A DNA stretch of 64,000 nt. It comes from Acetobacteraceae bacterium. GTDB lineage: Bacteria; Pseudomonadota; Alphaproteobacteria; Acetobacterales; Acetobacteraceae. A program made the translations under genes and the position numbers. Every line of letters starts with the position of its first letter. Positions within the stretch are counted from its first letter, which is position 1. The notes under the pieces were generated by a model. It saw only the letters and a list, made by a program, of their open reading frames with translations. It had not been told where the DNA came from and made no database searches. The stretch covers positions 1 through 64,000 of the forward strand of contig CANGNF010000023.1 in the NCBI GenBank assembly GCA_947455205.1, read 5' to 3'. Positions 1 to 9,530 of the stretch are shown here, piece by piece.

Positions 1-792
1 GGCCCTGCCGTCGCCCGGCGCGGTGCCGCCGGTGGCCTCGACCACCGGGCGCTTCCAGCGCCGTTGCAGCCAGATCACGCCGACCAGGTCGAAGAAAGCC
101 ACCGCCAGCCGGTCCAGCGTGCCGTAGTTGGAAACGCCGCGGGTCCGGTGGCGGTGGTTGACGGGTTCGCTGACCACCCGGCCGCCCTGGCGCAGCACCA
201 GCGCCGGCAGGTAGCGGTGCATGTGGTCGAAGGCCGGCAGCCGCAGGAACAGCTCCCGCGGGAAGAGCTTCAGGCCGCAGCCGGTATCCGGCGTGGCGTC
301 CTTCAGCAGCGCCACGCGGATGCGGTTGGCGATGCGGCTGCTGCGCCGCTTCACCCAGCTGTCGCGGCGGGTGGTGCGCCAGCCGGCCACCAGGATCTCG
401 CCGCCTTCGGCCTCGGCGCGGGCCAGCAGCCGGGGGATGTCAGCCGGGTCGTTCTGGCCGTCGCCATCCAGGGTGGCAATCCACTGGCCACGCGCGGCCC
501 GCACGCCGGTGACCACGGCGGCGCTCTGCCCGCAGCTGGCGCGGTGGCGCAGCCAGCGCAGCGGGGCGTGCCGCGCGGCAATGCCGAGTTCGGTACCGGT
601 TGCGTCGGTGGAACCGTCATCCACATAGACGATCTCATGCGGCACCCCGGCCAGGGCGGCCTCGATCTCGGCCACCAGCGGGGCAATGTTCGGCGCCTCG
701 TTCCGGACCGGCACGACGACCGAGACCAGCGGCGGGGCGCTGGCGGAGCCAGGGGGCGGCGCGTGCGACGGAGCGGAGGGGATGGGCGGCAT
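1..792 (-). CDS. Family-2 glycosyltransferase (dolichyl-phosphate mannose synthase type), 3' end off window
   Basis: The frame is open from an ATG at 792 to base 1, so 264 codons are present and the C-terminus lies outside the window. After a Pro/Ala-rich leader of about 24 residues comes the GT-A core: VSVVVPVRNEAPNI, then IVYVDDGSTDA, then IATLDGDGQND (the nucleotide-sugar and metal-binding aspartates). It continues through TPDTGCGLKLFPRELF and ends in an Arg/Trp-rich stretch that usually precedes membrane contacts. This order is typical of DPM1-like enzymes that transfer a sugar to a polyprenyl phosphate at the inner face of the membrane. The donor and acceptor cannot be told from sequence. 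It is transcribed away from ctaA across a 122-bp gap. The start could lie further in, because the leader is not conserved in the family as I know it. Confidence 0.85.
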   Translation of the reverse strand, partial: MPPIPSAPSHAPPPGSASAPPLVSVVVPVRNEAPNIAPLVAEIEAALAGVPHEIVYVDDGSTDATGTELGIAARHAPLRWLRHRASCGQSAAVVTGVRAARGQWIATLDGDGQNDPADIPRLLARAEAEGGEILVAGWRTTRRDSWVKRRSSRIANRIRVALLKDATPDTGCGLKLFPRELFLRLPAFDHMHRYLPALVLRQGGRVVSEPVNHRHRTRGVSNYGTLDRLAVAFFDLVGVIWLQRRWKRPVVEATGGTAPGDGRA

Positions 793-914
793 GCGGTCGG
801 TGCGGTAGCAGCCCGGCCCCAGCCCGGCAAGCGGCGCCTGCGCCGCCCGGCCCCGCCGAACCTTCCGCGCCGGCGAAGGTGTCGCGGCCGGGAATGCAAC
901 CTATAGTGAGCAAC

Positions 915-1982
915 ATGCCTTTCGATGCCCGTCTTCCGACTGCAGATCGTAACGCCCGGGTGCTGGCCACCTGGCTGCTGCTGGTGGCTGCCATGGTCTG
1001 GGCCATGGTGGCGCTGGGCGGCGCCACCCGGCTGACCGGCTCCGGCCTGTCCATCATGGAATGGGCGCCGTTCCGCGGCACCCTGCCGCCGCTGACCGAG
1101 GCGGAATGGCAGCGGCTGTTCGGCCTGTACCGCACCATTCCGCAGTACCAGCTGGTCAATGCCGGGATCGACCTGGAAGGCTTCAAGCAGATCTTCTGGC
1201 TGGAATGGGCGCATCGGCTGTGGGGCCGGCTGATCGGCCTGGCCTTCCTGCTGCCGCTGCTCTGGTTCGCCTTCAAGGGCATGGTGCCGCGGCGGCTGCT
1301 GCCGCGGCTGGGCGTGCTGTTCGTGCTGGGCGGCATGCAGGGCGCCATCGGCTGGTTCATGGTGGCCTCGGGCTTCCAGGCGGACCGCACGGCGGTCTCG
1401 GCCTATCGGCTGGTGGCGCATCTGGGCATGGCGCTGGGGCTTTACGCCGCGCTGGTCTGGACCGCGCTGGGCCTGCTGCGGCCGGCGGCGCAGGCGCTGC
1501 CGGCGGCGGCGCGGGCGGTGCGCGGCGCGGCGCATGCGGCGGCGGCGCTGCTGCTGCTGGCCATGCTGGCGGGCGGCTTCGTCGCCGGGCTGAAGGCCGG
1601 CTTCACCTACAATACCTTCCCGCTGATGGACGGGCGGCTGGTGCCGGAAGGCTATGCCGACCTCTCCCCCTGGCTGCGGAACTGGTTTGAGAACATCGCC
1701 GCGGTGCAGTTCAACCACCGCCTGCTGGCCACGCTGGGCGGGCTGGCGGCGCTGGCGGCGGCTGGCCTGGGCTGGCTGCGGCTGCCGCCGGGGCCGGCGC
1801 GGCTGGCGGCGCTGGGGCTGGGTGGCGCCGTTGCGCTGCAATACGCGCTGGGCGTGGCCACGCTGCTGGCGGTGGTGCCGGTCTGGCTCGGCACGCTGCA
1901 CCAGGCCACCGCCGTGCTGGTGCTGACGATGATCCTGCTGCTGCTGCACGCGCTGCGCCGCGCGCCGGGGACCAACACATGA
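915..1982 (+). CDS. ctaA: Heme A synthase (COX15/CtaA)
   Basis: This 355-residue integral membrane protein converts heme O to heme A for aa3-type cytochrome oxidase. Eight hydrophobic segments are visible. The four conserved histidines of the two heme sites sit at H100 (LEWAHRLWGR), H169 (VAHLGMAL), H268 (FNHRLLAT) and H329 (GTLHQATAV). The early family motif GGATRLTGSGLSI is at residues 35-47. The length matches the alphaproteobacterial COX15-type subfamily. I chose the ATG at 915 because the protein then begins just before the first membrane segment; an in-frame ATG at 894 (7 more residues) is the alternative. The stop overlaps the ATG of the PAS kinase by four bases (ATGA), so the two are probably translationally coupled. 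Confidence 0.95.
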   Translation: MPFDARLPTADRNARVLATWLLLVAAMVWAMVALGGATRLTGSGLSIMEWAPFRGTLPPLTEAEWQRLFGLYRTIPQYQLVNAGIDLEGFKQIFWLEWAHRLWGRLIGLAFLLPLLWFAFKGMVPRRLLPRLGVLFVLGGMQGAIGWFMVASGFQADRTAVSAYRLVAHLGMALGLYAALVWTALGLLRPAAQALPAAARAVRGAAHAAAALLLLAMLAGGFVAGLKAGFTYNTFPLMDGRLVPEGYADLSPWLRNWFENIAAVQFNHRLLATLGGLAALAAAGLGWLRLPPGPARLAALGLGGAVALQYALGVATLLAVVPVWLGTLHQATAVLVLTMILLLLHALRRAPGTNT

Positions 1983-4900
1983 CCGAGACACCCGGAACCG
2001 CGCCGTTCGCCGACCTGGTGCTGGACGCCCTGCCGATCGGCGTCTGGGCCTATGGCGCCGATGCCCGGCTGACCTTCGCCAATGCGCGGGCCCGGCGCGG
2101 GCTGGGGGATGAGGCCGCGCGCCTGCCGCTGGGCACCCCGCTGGCGGTGCTGGTGCGGCGGGCGGCGTATCGGGGCCAGCTGGGCAGCGGCGCGCCGGAT
2201 GCGCTGGCCGAGGCCTACCTGGCGCTGGACCGCAGCCGGCCGCAGCAGCGCCTGGTGCGCCAGGCGGATGGCCGGGTGCTGGACCTCCGCAGCATGCCGC
2301 TGGCGGATGGCGGCTTCGTCAACATCGCGGTGGAGGTCACCACCCTGGCCACCGCGGGGGCCGAGGCCGAGGCGCTGGCCCGGCGGCTGGAGGATGTGCT
2401 GCATCGGCTGCATGGCGGCCTGGCGGTGTACGACCTGGACCAGAGGCTGGTGCTGAACAACGCCGCCTATGAACGCCTGCTGGGCCTGCCGCGCGGCCTG
2501 CTGCCCCCGGGCACCAGCTACCCCGACCTGCTGCGGGAACTGACGCGGCGGGGCGAGTTCTCCAATGCCGACCCCGACGCCCTGGTGGCCCAGCGCGCCG
2601 CCATCGACCGCACCCGGCCGCACCGGCATGAGCGCGAACGGCCGAATGGCCGCTTCCTGCAGTTCGAGAGCCAGCCGGTGGCGGAGGGCGGCTGGCTGGT
2701 GGAGGTGACCGACATCACCGCCGCCAAGCGCGCCGAGGACGACGCGCGCGGCCGTGCCGTGCTGCTGAACGGCGTGCTGGAGGCGCTGCCGCTGGGCGTG
2801 CTGGTGGTCGGGCCCGACATGCGGGTGCGGCTGTTCAACAGCCATTGCGAGGCGATGTTCGACGGCATGGGCCTGGTCGAGGGCGAGCACCGCGAGGCGC
2901 TGGCCCTGCGCCGCGCCCGCGCCGGGCATTACGGCCCCGGCGACCCCGAGGCGCTGGCCCAGGCCAACCTGGCGCAGGTCGGCAGCGGCCAGACCATGCG
3001 CCAGCGCGTGCGGCCGGATGGGCGCGTCATCGAGGTCCGCGCCGCGCCGACGCCGGATGGCGGCTACGTGCAGGTCATCGCCGACATCACCGCGCTGCAC
3101 CAGGCCCAGGCCCAGGCCACCGCCCGCGCCGCGCTGATGCAGGTGATGCTGGACAACATGCGCCACGGCATCGCGCTGTTCGACGACCAGCGCCGGCTGA
3201 TCACCGCCAATGCGCTGGCGGCGCGGCTGATCGGCCTGCCGCCGGAGGATATGCGGCCCGGCCTGACGCTGACCGAGATGCGCCGCATGCAGATGGCGCA
3301 GGGCGAGTTCGGCACCCCCGAGGCGGCCGCCGCGGTGATCGCCATCTCGGAACGGCACGACGCCAGCCAGCCCTACCGCTACACCCGTCGGCGGCCGGAC
3401 GGCACGGTGCTCGACATCGCCTCGGACCCGACGCCCGATGGCGGCTTCGTCCGCACCTATGTGGATATCACCGCCCAGGCCGGGGCCGAGGCGGAGGCGC
3501 GCCAACAGGCGGCAACGCTGCAGGCGCTGCTGGACAACCTGGGCATGGGGGTGGCGCTGTTCGGCGCCGACCGCCGGCTGGTGGCGGCCAACCCGCTCTC
3601 GGCGGAGCTGGCCGGGCTGCCGGCGGCGAAGGTGGTGCCCGGCGTGCTGCTGGACGAGCTGGTCGGGGTGCAGCGCGCCAGCGGCGCCGCCGGCGGCACC
3701 GACCGCCACGACGCGCTGGCCCTGGCGGTGGTGCGGGCGGACCGCACCCAGCCGCAGCGCTACCAGCGGGCCACCGCCGATGGCCGCATGCTGGAGGTGC
3801 GCTCGGACCCGATGCCGGATGGCGGCTTCGTGCTGTGCCACCTGGACATCACCGCGCTGAGCCAGGCCGAGGCCGAGGCCGCGCGGCGCGCGCGCATGCT
3901 GCAGGCGGCGCTGGACAACATGCACCACGGCATCGCGCTGTACGGGCCCGACCACCGGGTGTTGGTGGCCAATGCGCTGGCCACCCAGGTCGGCGGCCTG
4001 CCGCCGGACGCGCTGCGCCCCGGGGTGACGCAGGAGGAGGTGCTGCGGGCCCATGTCGCCAGCGGCTACTTCGACCAGGACCCCGACGCGGAGGCCGAGA
4101 TCCAGCGCCTGGCCCGTGCCGACCGCCGGCTGCCGCTGCGCGCCCAGCGCCGGCTGCGCGACGGCCGCATCATCGAGGTGGCGTCGGACCCGACGCCGGA
4201 TGGCGGCTTCGTCATCACCTACAGCGACATCACCGCCCGCGCCCGGGCCGAGGCCGCCGCGGCGCAGCAGGCGCACGACGTGCGGGTGATGCAGGACCAC
4301 ATGCGCCACGGCCTGGGCATGTACGGGCCGGACCGGGTGCTGCGCACCGCCAACCGGCTGTTCCGCGACCTCTGCGGCCTGGCGCCCGAGACGGTGATGG
4401 TCGGGCGGTCCTATGCCGATCTGGTGCGCGAGCAGCGCGACGCCGGCGTGTTCGGCGCCGACCCGGAGGCGGCCGCCAGGACCGAGGCGGGGATGAACGC
4501 GCTGGACCGCAGCCAGCCGATCCGCCACCTGCGCTACTGGCCGGATGGCCGGATCATGGAGATCACCTCGGAGCCGACCGAGGATGGCGGCTTCGTCGTC
4601 TGCATCTCCGACGTCACCGCCCTGACCACGGTGCAGCGGGAACTGCAGGAGCGCGCCGACCTGCAGCAGGCCATGCTGGACAACATCCAGCACGGCATCG
4701 CGCTGTACGGGCCGGACCGGCGGCTGCGGGTGGCCAACCGGCTGGCCGGGCCCGGCATGGGCCTGCCTTCGATGCAGCAGTATCCCTCGGTCAGCCTAGA
4801 TGAGCTGCTGGCGCAGCAGCGCCGCGACGGCATGTTCGGGCCCGAGCCGCGCGCCGGCGAGATCTTCGCCCATGTGCAGGCGATGGACCGCGGCCAGCAC

Positions 4901-7900
4901 CATCGCTACCAGCGCCAGCTGCCCAGCGGCAGCATCATCGAGGTTTCCTCCGCGCCCACCCCGGATGGCGGCTTCGTCATCACCCATTCCGACATCACCG
5001 AGCTGGAGCGGGCGCGGGCCGAGGCGCAGCGCCGCGCCGGGCTGCTGCAGGCCATGCTGGACAACATCCAGCACGGCATCGCGGTGTACGACGCGCAGGG
5101 GCTGCTGGTGACCTCCAACCAGCTGGCCGCCACCTGCTGCGGCCTGCCGCCGGAGGAGATGGTGCCCGGCCGCTCCCAGGTCGAGCTGATCCGCCTGCAG
5201 TACGAACGCGGCGCCTTCGGCACCGGGCCGGCGGCCGAGCGCTTCCTGGCCGAGACCTCGCAGCGGGACTGGCACCAGGCGCAGCGCTTCCGCCGCACCG
5301 ACCTGAACGGCCTGGTGCTGGATGTCACGGTCAACCCGATGCCGGATGGCGGCTACGTGCTGGGCTGGAGCGACATCACCCCGCTGGTGGCGGCCGAGGC
5401 CGAGGCGGCGCGCCGCGCCGAGGTGCTGGACGTGATGATGAACACCATGCACCACGGCATTGCGCTGTACGACGCCGACCAGCGGCTGGTGGCGGCGAAT
5501 GCGCTGGTGGCGGAGCTGAACGGCCAGCTGGAGCCCAAGCGCCGGGTAGGCTGGACGCTGCGCGAGCTGCTGGAGGAGCAGCAGGCGCTGGGCCGGGTGA
5601 CCGAGGCGCAGAAGCAGCGCCAGCTGGCGCTGGACCGCCGTCGCTCGGACCGCGTGGTGGTGCAACTCGGCGCCAGCCGCGTGCTGGAGATCCGCTCCGA
5701 CCCGACCCCGGATGGTGGCTTCATCATCACCCACAGCGACGTGACTGAGTTGAGCGAGGCCCGCGCCGAGGCGCAGCGTCGCGCCGACCTGCTGCAGGTG
5801 ATGATGGACGGCATGCGGCACGGCATCGCGCTGTTCGACCGCGACCACCGCCTGCTGCAGCACAACATGCTGGGCGCCCGGCTGGCCGGCCTGGCCGGCG
5901 AGGTCGCGCCGCCCGGCACCACCTTCGCCGATATCGTCGCCGCCCAGCTGGCCCAGGGCGCCATCGAGGCCGACCATGCCGAGCTGGCGCTGTCGCTGGA
6001 TCGGACCCGGCCGACCCGCTACCTGCGCCAGGGGCCGGACGGCGCGGTGCTGGAGATCGGCTCCGACCCCACGCCGGATGGCGGCTTCGTCATGACGCTG
6101 ACCGACGTGACCCAGCTGGCGCGCAGCGAGGCGGAATCGCGCGACCGCGCGGCGCTGCTGCAGCTGATGCTGGACAACATGCGCCACGGCATCGTGCGCT
6201 ACGACCGCGACCGCCGGCTGGTGATGGCCAACCGGCTGGCGCTGGAACTGCACGGGCTGCCGCCCGACACCGACCTGGTGGGCCTGCGGGAGCCGGATAT
6301 CGTGCGCATGCTGCATGAGCGCGGCGAGGTGGACGAGGCGACCTGCCGCGGCAGCGAGCTGGCCGACATCACCACCGCGCGGCGCAGCACGCGGATCCGG
6401 CCGGATGGCGCCGTGGTGCGCTTCACCGCCGACCCCACGGCGGATGGCGGCTATGTCGTCACGGTCAGCGATGTCAGCGACCTGGTGGCGGCCGAGGCCG
6501 CGGCCAGCCACCGCGCCGCCGTGCTGGAGGTGATGCTGGACAACATCCGCCACGGCATCTGCTACTACGGCGCCGACCGGCGGGTGATCGCGGCCAATGC
6601 GCTGGCGGCCCGGCTGGGCGGCCACGACCCCGCCGACCTCCGCCCCGGCGTGCTGCTGGACGACCTGATCCAGGACCAGATCCGCAAGGGCGCCGTGCCC
6701 AGCGGGGCGGCTGATATCGCCACCCAGGCGCTGGCGCTGGACCGCGGCATGCCGTCCCGCCATGTGCGGCCCACCGGCGATGGCCGGGTGCTGGAGGTGA
6801 CTTCCGACCCGACGCCGGATGGCGGCTTCGTCGTCACCTCCACCGACATCACCCGGCTGGCCGAGGCCGAGGCCGTGGCGCAGAGCCGCGCCACCACGCT
6901 GGGGGTGATGCTGGACAACATCCGCCATGGCATCGTGCTGTTCGATGCCACCCGGCTGATCGTCGCCGCCAACCCGCGGGTGCGCGACATGCTGGGCCTG
7001 CCGGAGGATACCCAGCTGGTCGGGCTGCACCTGCACCAGTACATCCGGCTGCTGGCACGGCTGGGGGTCTATGGCAGCGACGACGAGGCGGGCTCGCGCG
7101 CCGAGGGGACCATCGACCGCTTCGACCCCGGCCAGCCCAACCGGCATGTCCGGGCCGGCCCGCAGGGCCAGACCATCGAGGTCGTCTCCGACCCCACGCC
7201 GGATGGCGGCTTCGTGCTGACCTACACGGACGTGACCGAGGACCGTGCGGTGCGGGCCGAGCTGGAGGCGGCCAAGCGGGCGGCGGAGGCGGCCAACCTG
7301 GCCAAGTCGCGCTTCCTGGCGACCATGACGCATGAGCTGCGGACGCCGCTGAACGCGGTGATCGGCTTCTCGGAGGCGCTGCAGACCGCGCCCAACCCGG
7401 AACGCTCACGCGAGTATCTCGGCTCCATCCACGAGGCCGGGCACCATCTGCTGTCGCTGATCGACGACATCCTGGACGTGACCCGGGCGGAGACCACCGG
7501 CTTCCAGGTCGCCGAGGGCGAGGTGGACCTGCGCCCGCTGTGCGAGAGCGTGGTGCGGGTGATGCGGGCGGCGGCGGCGAGCGGCGGGGTGCGGCTGGGG
7601 CTGGAGCTGGCCAATGCGCTGCCGCTGCTGCGGGCGGACGAGGTCCGGCTGCGCCAGGTGCTGCTGAACCTGCTGTCCAACGCGGTCAAGTTCACCCCGG
7701 CCGAGGGCAACGTGACGCTCTCGGCGGCACCGGCGGCGGATGGCGCGCTGGTGATCCGGGTGCGGGATACCGGGATCGGCGTGCGGCAGGAGGACATGCC
7801 GCGGGTGTTCCAGCCGTTCAGCCAGGTGGAAACATCCTTGAGCCGGCGCTTCCCTGGCAGCGGGCTTGGCCTATATCTGTCCCGTGCCCTGGCGGAGGCC

Positions 7901-8026
7901 CAGGGTGCGACGCTGACGCTGGAAAGCGGCGAGGGCCAGGGCGCCACCGCCGTCCTGCGGTTTCCGCCGGAGCGCCTGCTGCCTGCCCCCGACATTGCCC
8001 CGCCTTCACCCCTCTTCGCTCCGTGA
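1979..8026 (+). CDS. Giant soluble histidine kinase with 14 tandem PAS units
   Basis: A 2015-residue protein. Residues 10 to about 1755 are 14 consecutive PAS-type repeats of about 126 residues. Most start with a block like MLDNMRHGIALYGPDRR and end with SDPTPDGGFVxTxxDIT; the DGG/EGG blocks fall near bases 2305, 2685, 3055, 3440, 3820, 4200, 4583, 4965, 5343, 5710, 6077, 6447, 6820 and 7202. The C-terminus is a classical HisKA/HATPase_c pair: phospho-acceptor H1785 in TMTHELRTPLNAVIGF, N-box LLNLLSNAVKF (N1901), G1 DTGIG near 1930 and G2 GSGLGL near 1960. No signal peptide, membrane segment or receiver domain is visible, so it is probably cytoplasmic. The repeats resemble the PAS_7 class. 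No response regulator lies nearby. Ligand or cofactor is unknown. The start overlaps the ctaA stop. Confidence 0.93.
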   Translation: MTETPGTAPFADLVLDALPIGVWAYGADARLTFANARARRGLGDEAARLPLGTPLAVLVRRAAYRGQLGSGAPDALAEAYLALDRSRPQQRLVRQADGRVLDLRSMPLADGGFVNIAVEVTTLATAGAEAEALARRLEDVLHRLHGGLAVYDLDQRLVLNNAAYERLLGLPRGLLPPGTSYPDLLRELTRRGEFSNADPDALVAQRAAIDRTRPHRHERERPNGRFLQFESQPVAEGGWLVEVTDITAAKRAEDDARGRAVLLNGVLEALPLGVLVVGPDMRVRLFNSHCEAMFDGMGLVEGEHREALALRRARAGHYGPGDPEALAQANLAQVGSGQTMRQRVRPDGRVIEVRAAPTPDGGYVQVIADITALHQAQAQATARAALMQVMLDNMRHGIALFDDQRRLITANALAARLIGLPPEDMRPGLTLTEMRRMQMAQGEFGTPEAAAAVIAISERHDASQPYRYTRRRPDGTVLDIASDPTPDGGFVRTYVDITAQAGAEAEARQQAATLQALLDNLGMGVALFGADRRLVAANPLSAELAGLPAAKVVPGVLLDELVGVQRASGAAGGTDRHDALALAVVRADRTQPQRYQRATADGRMLEVRSDPMPDGGFVLCHLDITALSQAEAEAARRARMLQAALDNMHHGIALYGPDHRVLVANALATQVGGLPPDALRPGVTQEEVLRAHVASGYFDQDPDAEAEIQRLARADRRLPLRAQRRLRDGRIIEVASDPTPDGGFVITYSDITARARAEAAAAQQAHDVRVMQDHMRHGLGMYGPDRVLRTANRLFRDLCGLAPETVMVGRSYADLVREQRDAGVFGADPEAAARTEAGMNALDRSQPIRHLRYWPDGRIMEITSEPTEDGGFVVCISDVTALTTVQRELQERADLQQAMLDNIQHGIALYGPDRRLRVANRLAGPGMGLPSMQQYPSVSLDELLAQQRRDGMFGPEPRAGEIFAHVQAMDRGQHHRYQRQLPSGSIIEVSSAPTPDGGFVITHSDITELERARAEAQRRAGLLQAMLDNIQHGIAVYDAQGLLVTSNQLAATCCGLPPEEMVPGRSQVELIRLQYERGAFGTGPAAERFLAETSQRDWHQAQRFRRTDLNGLVLDVTVNPMPDGGYVLGWSDITPLVAAEAEAARRAEVLDVMMNTMHHGIALYDADQRLVAANALVAELNGQLEPKRRVGWTLRELLEEQQALGRVTEAQKQRQLALDRRRSDRVVVQLGASRVLEIRSDPTPDGGFIITHSDVTELSEARAEAQRRADLLQVMMDGMRHGIALFDRDHRLLQHNMLGARLAGLAGEVAPPGTTFADIVAAQLAQGAIEADHAELALSLDRTRPTRYLRQGPDGAVLEIGSDPTPDGGFVMTLTDVTQLARSEAESRDRAALLQLMLDNMRHGIVRYDRDRRLVMANRLALELHGLPPDTDLVGLREPDIVRMLHERGEVDEATCRGSELADITTARRSTRIRPDGAVVRFTADPTADGGYVVTVSDVSDLVAAEAAASHRAAVLEVMLDNIRHGICYYGADRRVIAANALAARLGGHDPADLRPGVLLDDLIQDQIRKGAVPSGAADIATQALALDRGMPSRHVRPTGDGRVLEVTSDPTPDGGFVVTSTDITRLAEAEAVAQSRATTLGVMLDNIRHGIVLFDATRLIVAANPRVRDMLGLPEDTQLVGLHLHQYIRLLARLGVYGSDDEAGSRAEGTIDRFDPGQPNRHVRAGPQGQTIEVVSDPTPDGGFVLTYTDVTEDRAVRAELEAAKRAAEAANLAKSRFLATMTHELRTPLNAVIGFSEALQTAPNPERSREYLGSIHEAGHHLLSLIDDILDVTRAETTGFQVAEGEVDLRPLCESVVRVMRAAAASGGVRLGLELANALPLLRADEVRLRQVLLNLLSNAVKFTPAEGNVTLSAAPAADGALVIRVRDTGIGVRQEDMPRVFQPFSQVETSLSRRFPGSGLGLYLSRALAEAQGATLTLESGEGQGATAVLRFPPERLLPAPDIAPPSPLFAP
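2000..7250 (+). repeat. Tandem array of 14 PAS-coding units of about 375-380 bp
   Basis: Within the kinase gene, a unit of about 375-380 bp recurs 14 times. Each copy closes with a variant of the codons for PTPDGGF, usually written with the bases ccggatggcggcttc or very close to it. Units 4, 6, 10, 11, 13 and 14 share SDPTPDGGF at protein level. Units 1, 2 and 12 are the most diverged (PLADGGF, PVAEGGW, PTADGGY). The even spacing and retained nucleotide similarity suggest growth by in-frame duplication, which is an inference. The array also creates long open frames on the other strand that are not genes. Confidence 0.85.
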
Positions 8027-8037
8027 GGCCTTGACCG

Positions 8038-9474
8038 ATGCCCCTCGACACCCCGCTTGCCACCACCGACCGGCTGTTCTTCTCCGAGATGGACCAGGCG
8101 GCGGCCGAGCGGCTGGTCGCCCGCGAATTGTCCGGCGCCGATGACGGCGAGCTGTTCCTGGAATACCGCGAGAGCGAATCGGTCAGCCTGGATGACGGCC
8201 GCATCCGCGGCGCGGCCTTCGACACCAGCCGTGGCTTCGGCCTGCGCGCGGTGGCCGGGGAGGCCGCCGGCTATGCCCATGGCGGCGAGGTCTCGGAAGC
8301 CGCGCTGGCCCGCGCCGCCGCCACCGTGCGGGCGGTGCAGCAGGGCCACAGCGGCAAGGCCGACGTGGCGCCGCAGGCTACCAACCAGCGGCTGTACACG
8401 GATGTGAACCCGCTGGGGCTGATGGAGTTCGGCGCCAAGACCAGCCTGCTGGGCGAGATCGACGCCTATGCCCGGGGCCTGGACAGCCGGGTGAAGCAGG
8501 TGATGGCCTCGCTGCATGGGGAATGGCAGGCGGTGCAGATCCTGCGCGCCGACGGCACCCGCGTGGCCGATATCCGCCCGCTGGTGCGGCTCAATGTCTC
8601 CGTGGTGGTGGAGCAGGATGGCCGGCGGGAAACCGGCAGCCACGGCCTGGGCGGCCGCTTCGACTACAGCCGCGTGGTGGCGCCGGAGGTCTGGCAGGGC
8701 GCGGCGCGGGAAGCCCTGCGCCAGGCGCTGGTGAACCTGGACAGCGTGCCCGCCCCGGCCGGGGAGATGGAGGTGGTGCTGGGCCCGGGCTGGCCCGGCA
8801 TCCTGCTGCACGAGGCGATCGGCCACGGGCTGGAGGGCGACTTCAACCGCAAGCAGACCAGCGCCTTCGCGGGGTTGCTGGGCAAGCAGATCGCGGCCAA
8901 GGGGGTGACGGTGGTGGATGACGGCACCATGCCGGACCGCCGCGGCAGCCTGACCGTGGATGACGAGGGCACGCCGAGCCACCGCACCACGCTGATCGAG
9001 GATGGGGTGCTGGTCGGCTTCCTGCAGGACCGGCAGAACGCCCGGCTGATGGGCGTGGCGCCCACCGGCAACGGCCGCCGGCAGAGCTATGCCCACGCCC
9101 CGATGCCGCGGATGACCAACACGGTGATGCTGAACGGCGGCCACGCGCCGGAGGAGATCATCCGCAGCGTCAAGCGCGGCCTCTACGCGGTGAATTTCGG
9201 CGGCGGCCAGGTGGACATCACCAGCGGCAAGTTCGTGTTCAGCGCGTCCGAGGCCTACCTGATCGAGGATGGCAGGATCGGCGCGCCGGTGAAGGGCGCG
9301 ACGCTGATCGGCAACGGCCCGGACAGCCTGACCAAGGTGGCGATGATCGGCAACGACATGGCGCTGGACCCGGGCATCGGCACCTGTGGCAAGCAGGGCC
9401 AGGGCGTGCCGGTGGGCGTGGGCCAGCCGACGCTGAAGCTGGCCGGGCTGACCGTGGGCGGCACCGCCGTCTGA
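8038..9474 (+). CDS. tldD: Metalloprotease TldD
   Basis: A 478-residue cytoplasmic protease subunit of the TldD/PmbA (TldE) family, which matures peptide antibiotics and degrades unfolded peptides in characterised bacteria. The zinc-binding motif HEAIGHGLEGD is at residues 258-268 (H258, E259, H263). The conserved C-terminal block GTCGKQGQGVPVGVGQPTL is present, and the length is that of E. coli TldD. It begins 11 bp after the PAS kinase stop, with a GAGG element about ten bases upstream of the ATG, so it may be cotranscribed with ctaA and the kinase. No tldE/pmbA partner is in the window. Confidence 0.95.
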   Translation: MPLDTPLATTDRLFFSEMDQAAAERLVARELSGADDGELFLEYRESESVSLDDGRIRGAAFDTSRGFGLRAVAGEAAGYAHGGEVSEAALARAAATVRAVQQGHSGKADVAPQATNQRLYTDVNPLGLMEFGAKTSLLGEIDAYARGLDSRVKQVMASLHGEWQAVQILRADGTRVADIRPLVRLNVSVVVEQDGRRETGSHGLGGRFDYSRVVAPEVWQGAAREALRQALVNLDSVPAPAGEMEVVLGPGWPGILLHEAIGHGLEGDFNRKQTSAFAGLLGKQIAAKGVTVVDDGTMPDRRGSLTVDDEGTPSHRTTLIEDGVLVGFLQDRQNARLMGVAPTGNGRRQSYAHAPMPRMTNTVMLNGGHAPEEIIRSVKRGLYAVNFGGGQVDITSGKFVFSASEAYLIEDGRIGAPVKGATLIGNGPDSLTKVAMIGNDMALDPGIGTCGKQGQGVPVGVGQPTLKLAGLTVGGTAV

Positions 9475-9496
9475 GGAGTCTGCACGCTGAAGTCGC

Positions 9497-9527
9497 CGGC
9501 GACCCGCCTGGGCTGCCGGCGTCGCCG
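9497..9527. terminator. Possible bidirectional hairpin between convergent tldD and methyltransferase
   Basis: In the 56-bp convergent gap, CGGCGAC (9497-9503) is complementary to GTCGCCG (9521-9527), giving a 7-bp GC stem with a 17-base loop that itself holds a GCCGGC palindrome. There is no T-tract on either side, so function as a terminator is only suggested by position. Confidence 0.3.
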
Positions 9528-9530
9528 TGG

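Noticed and set aside
351..1991. A 546-codon minus-strand frame covering ctaA and part of the glycosyltransferase
   Set aside because: It is antisense to ctaA and out of frame with the real glycosyltransferase, which reads cleanly from 792 to 1.
1652..4693. A 1013-codon open frame on the minus strand across the first PAS units
   Set aside because: It is antisense to the PAS kinase, follows the repeat period, and its translation is a His/Gln/Arg/Gly-rich low-complexity product with no family features; high GC removes stops.
2845..4803. A 652-codon plus-strand frame inside the kinase gene
   Set aside because: Arg/Gly/Ala-rich shadow in a shifted frame of the PAS repeats.
4796..7333. An 845-codon minus-strand open frame across later PAS units
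   Set aside because: Same cause as above: repeat-driven antisense frame without a ribosome-binding site or recognisable domain.
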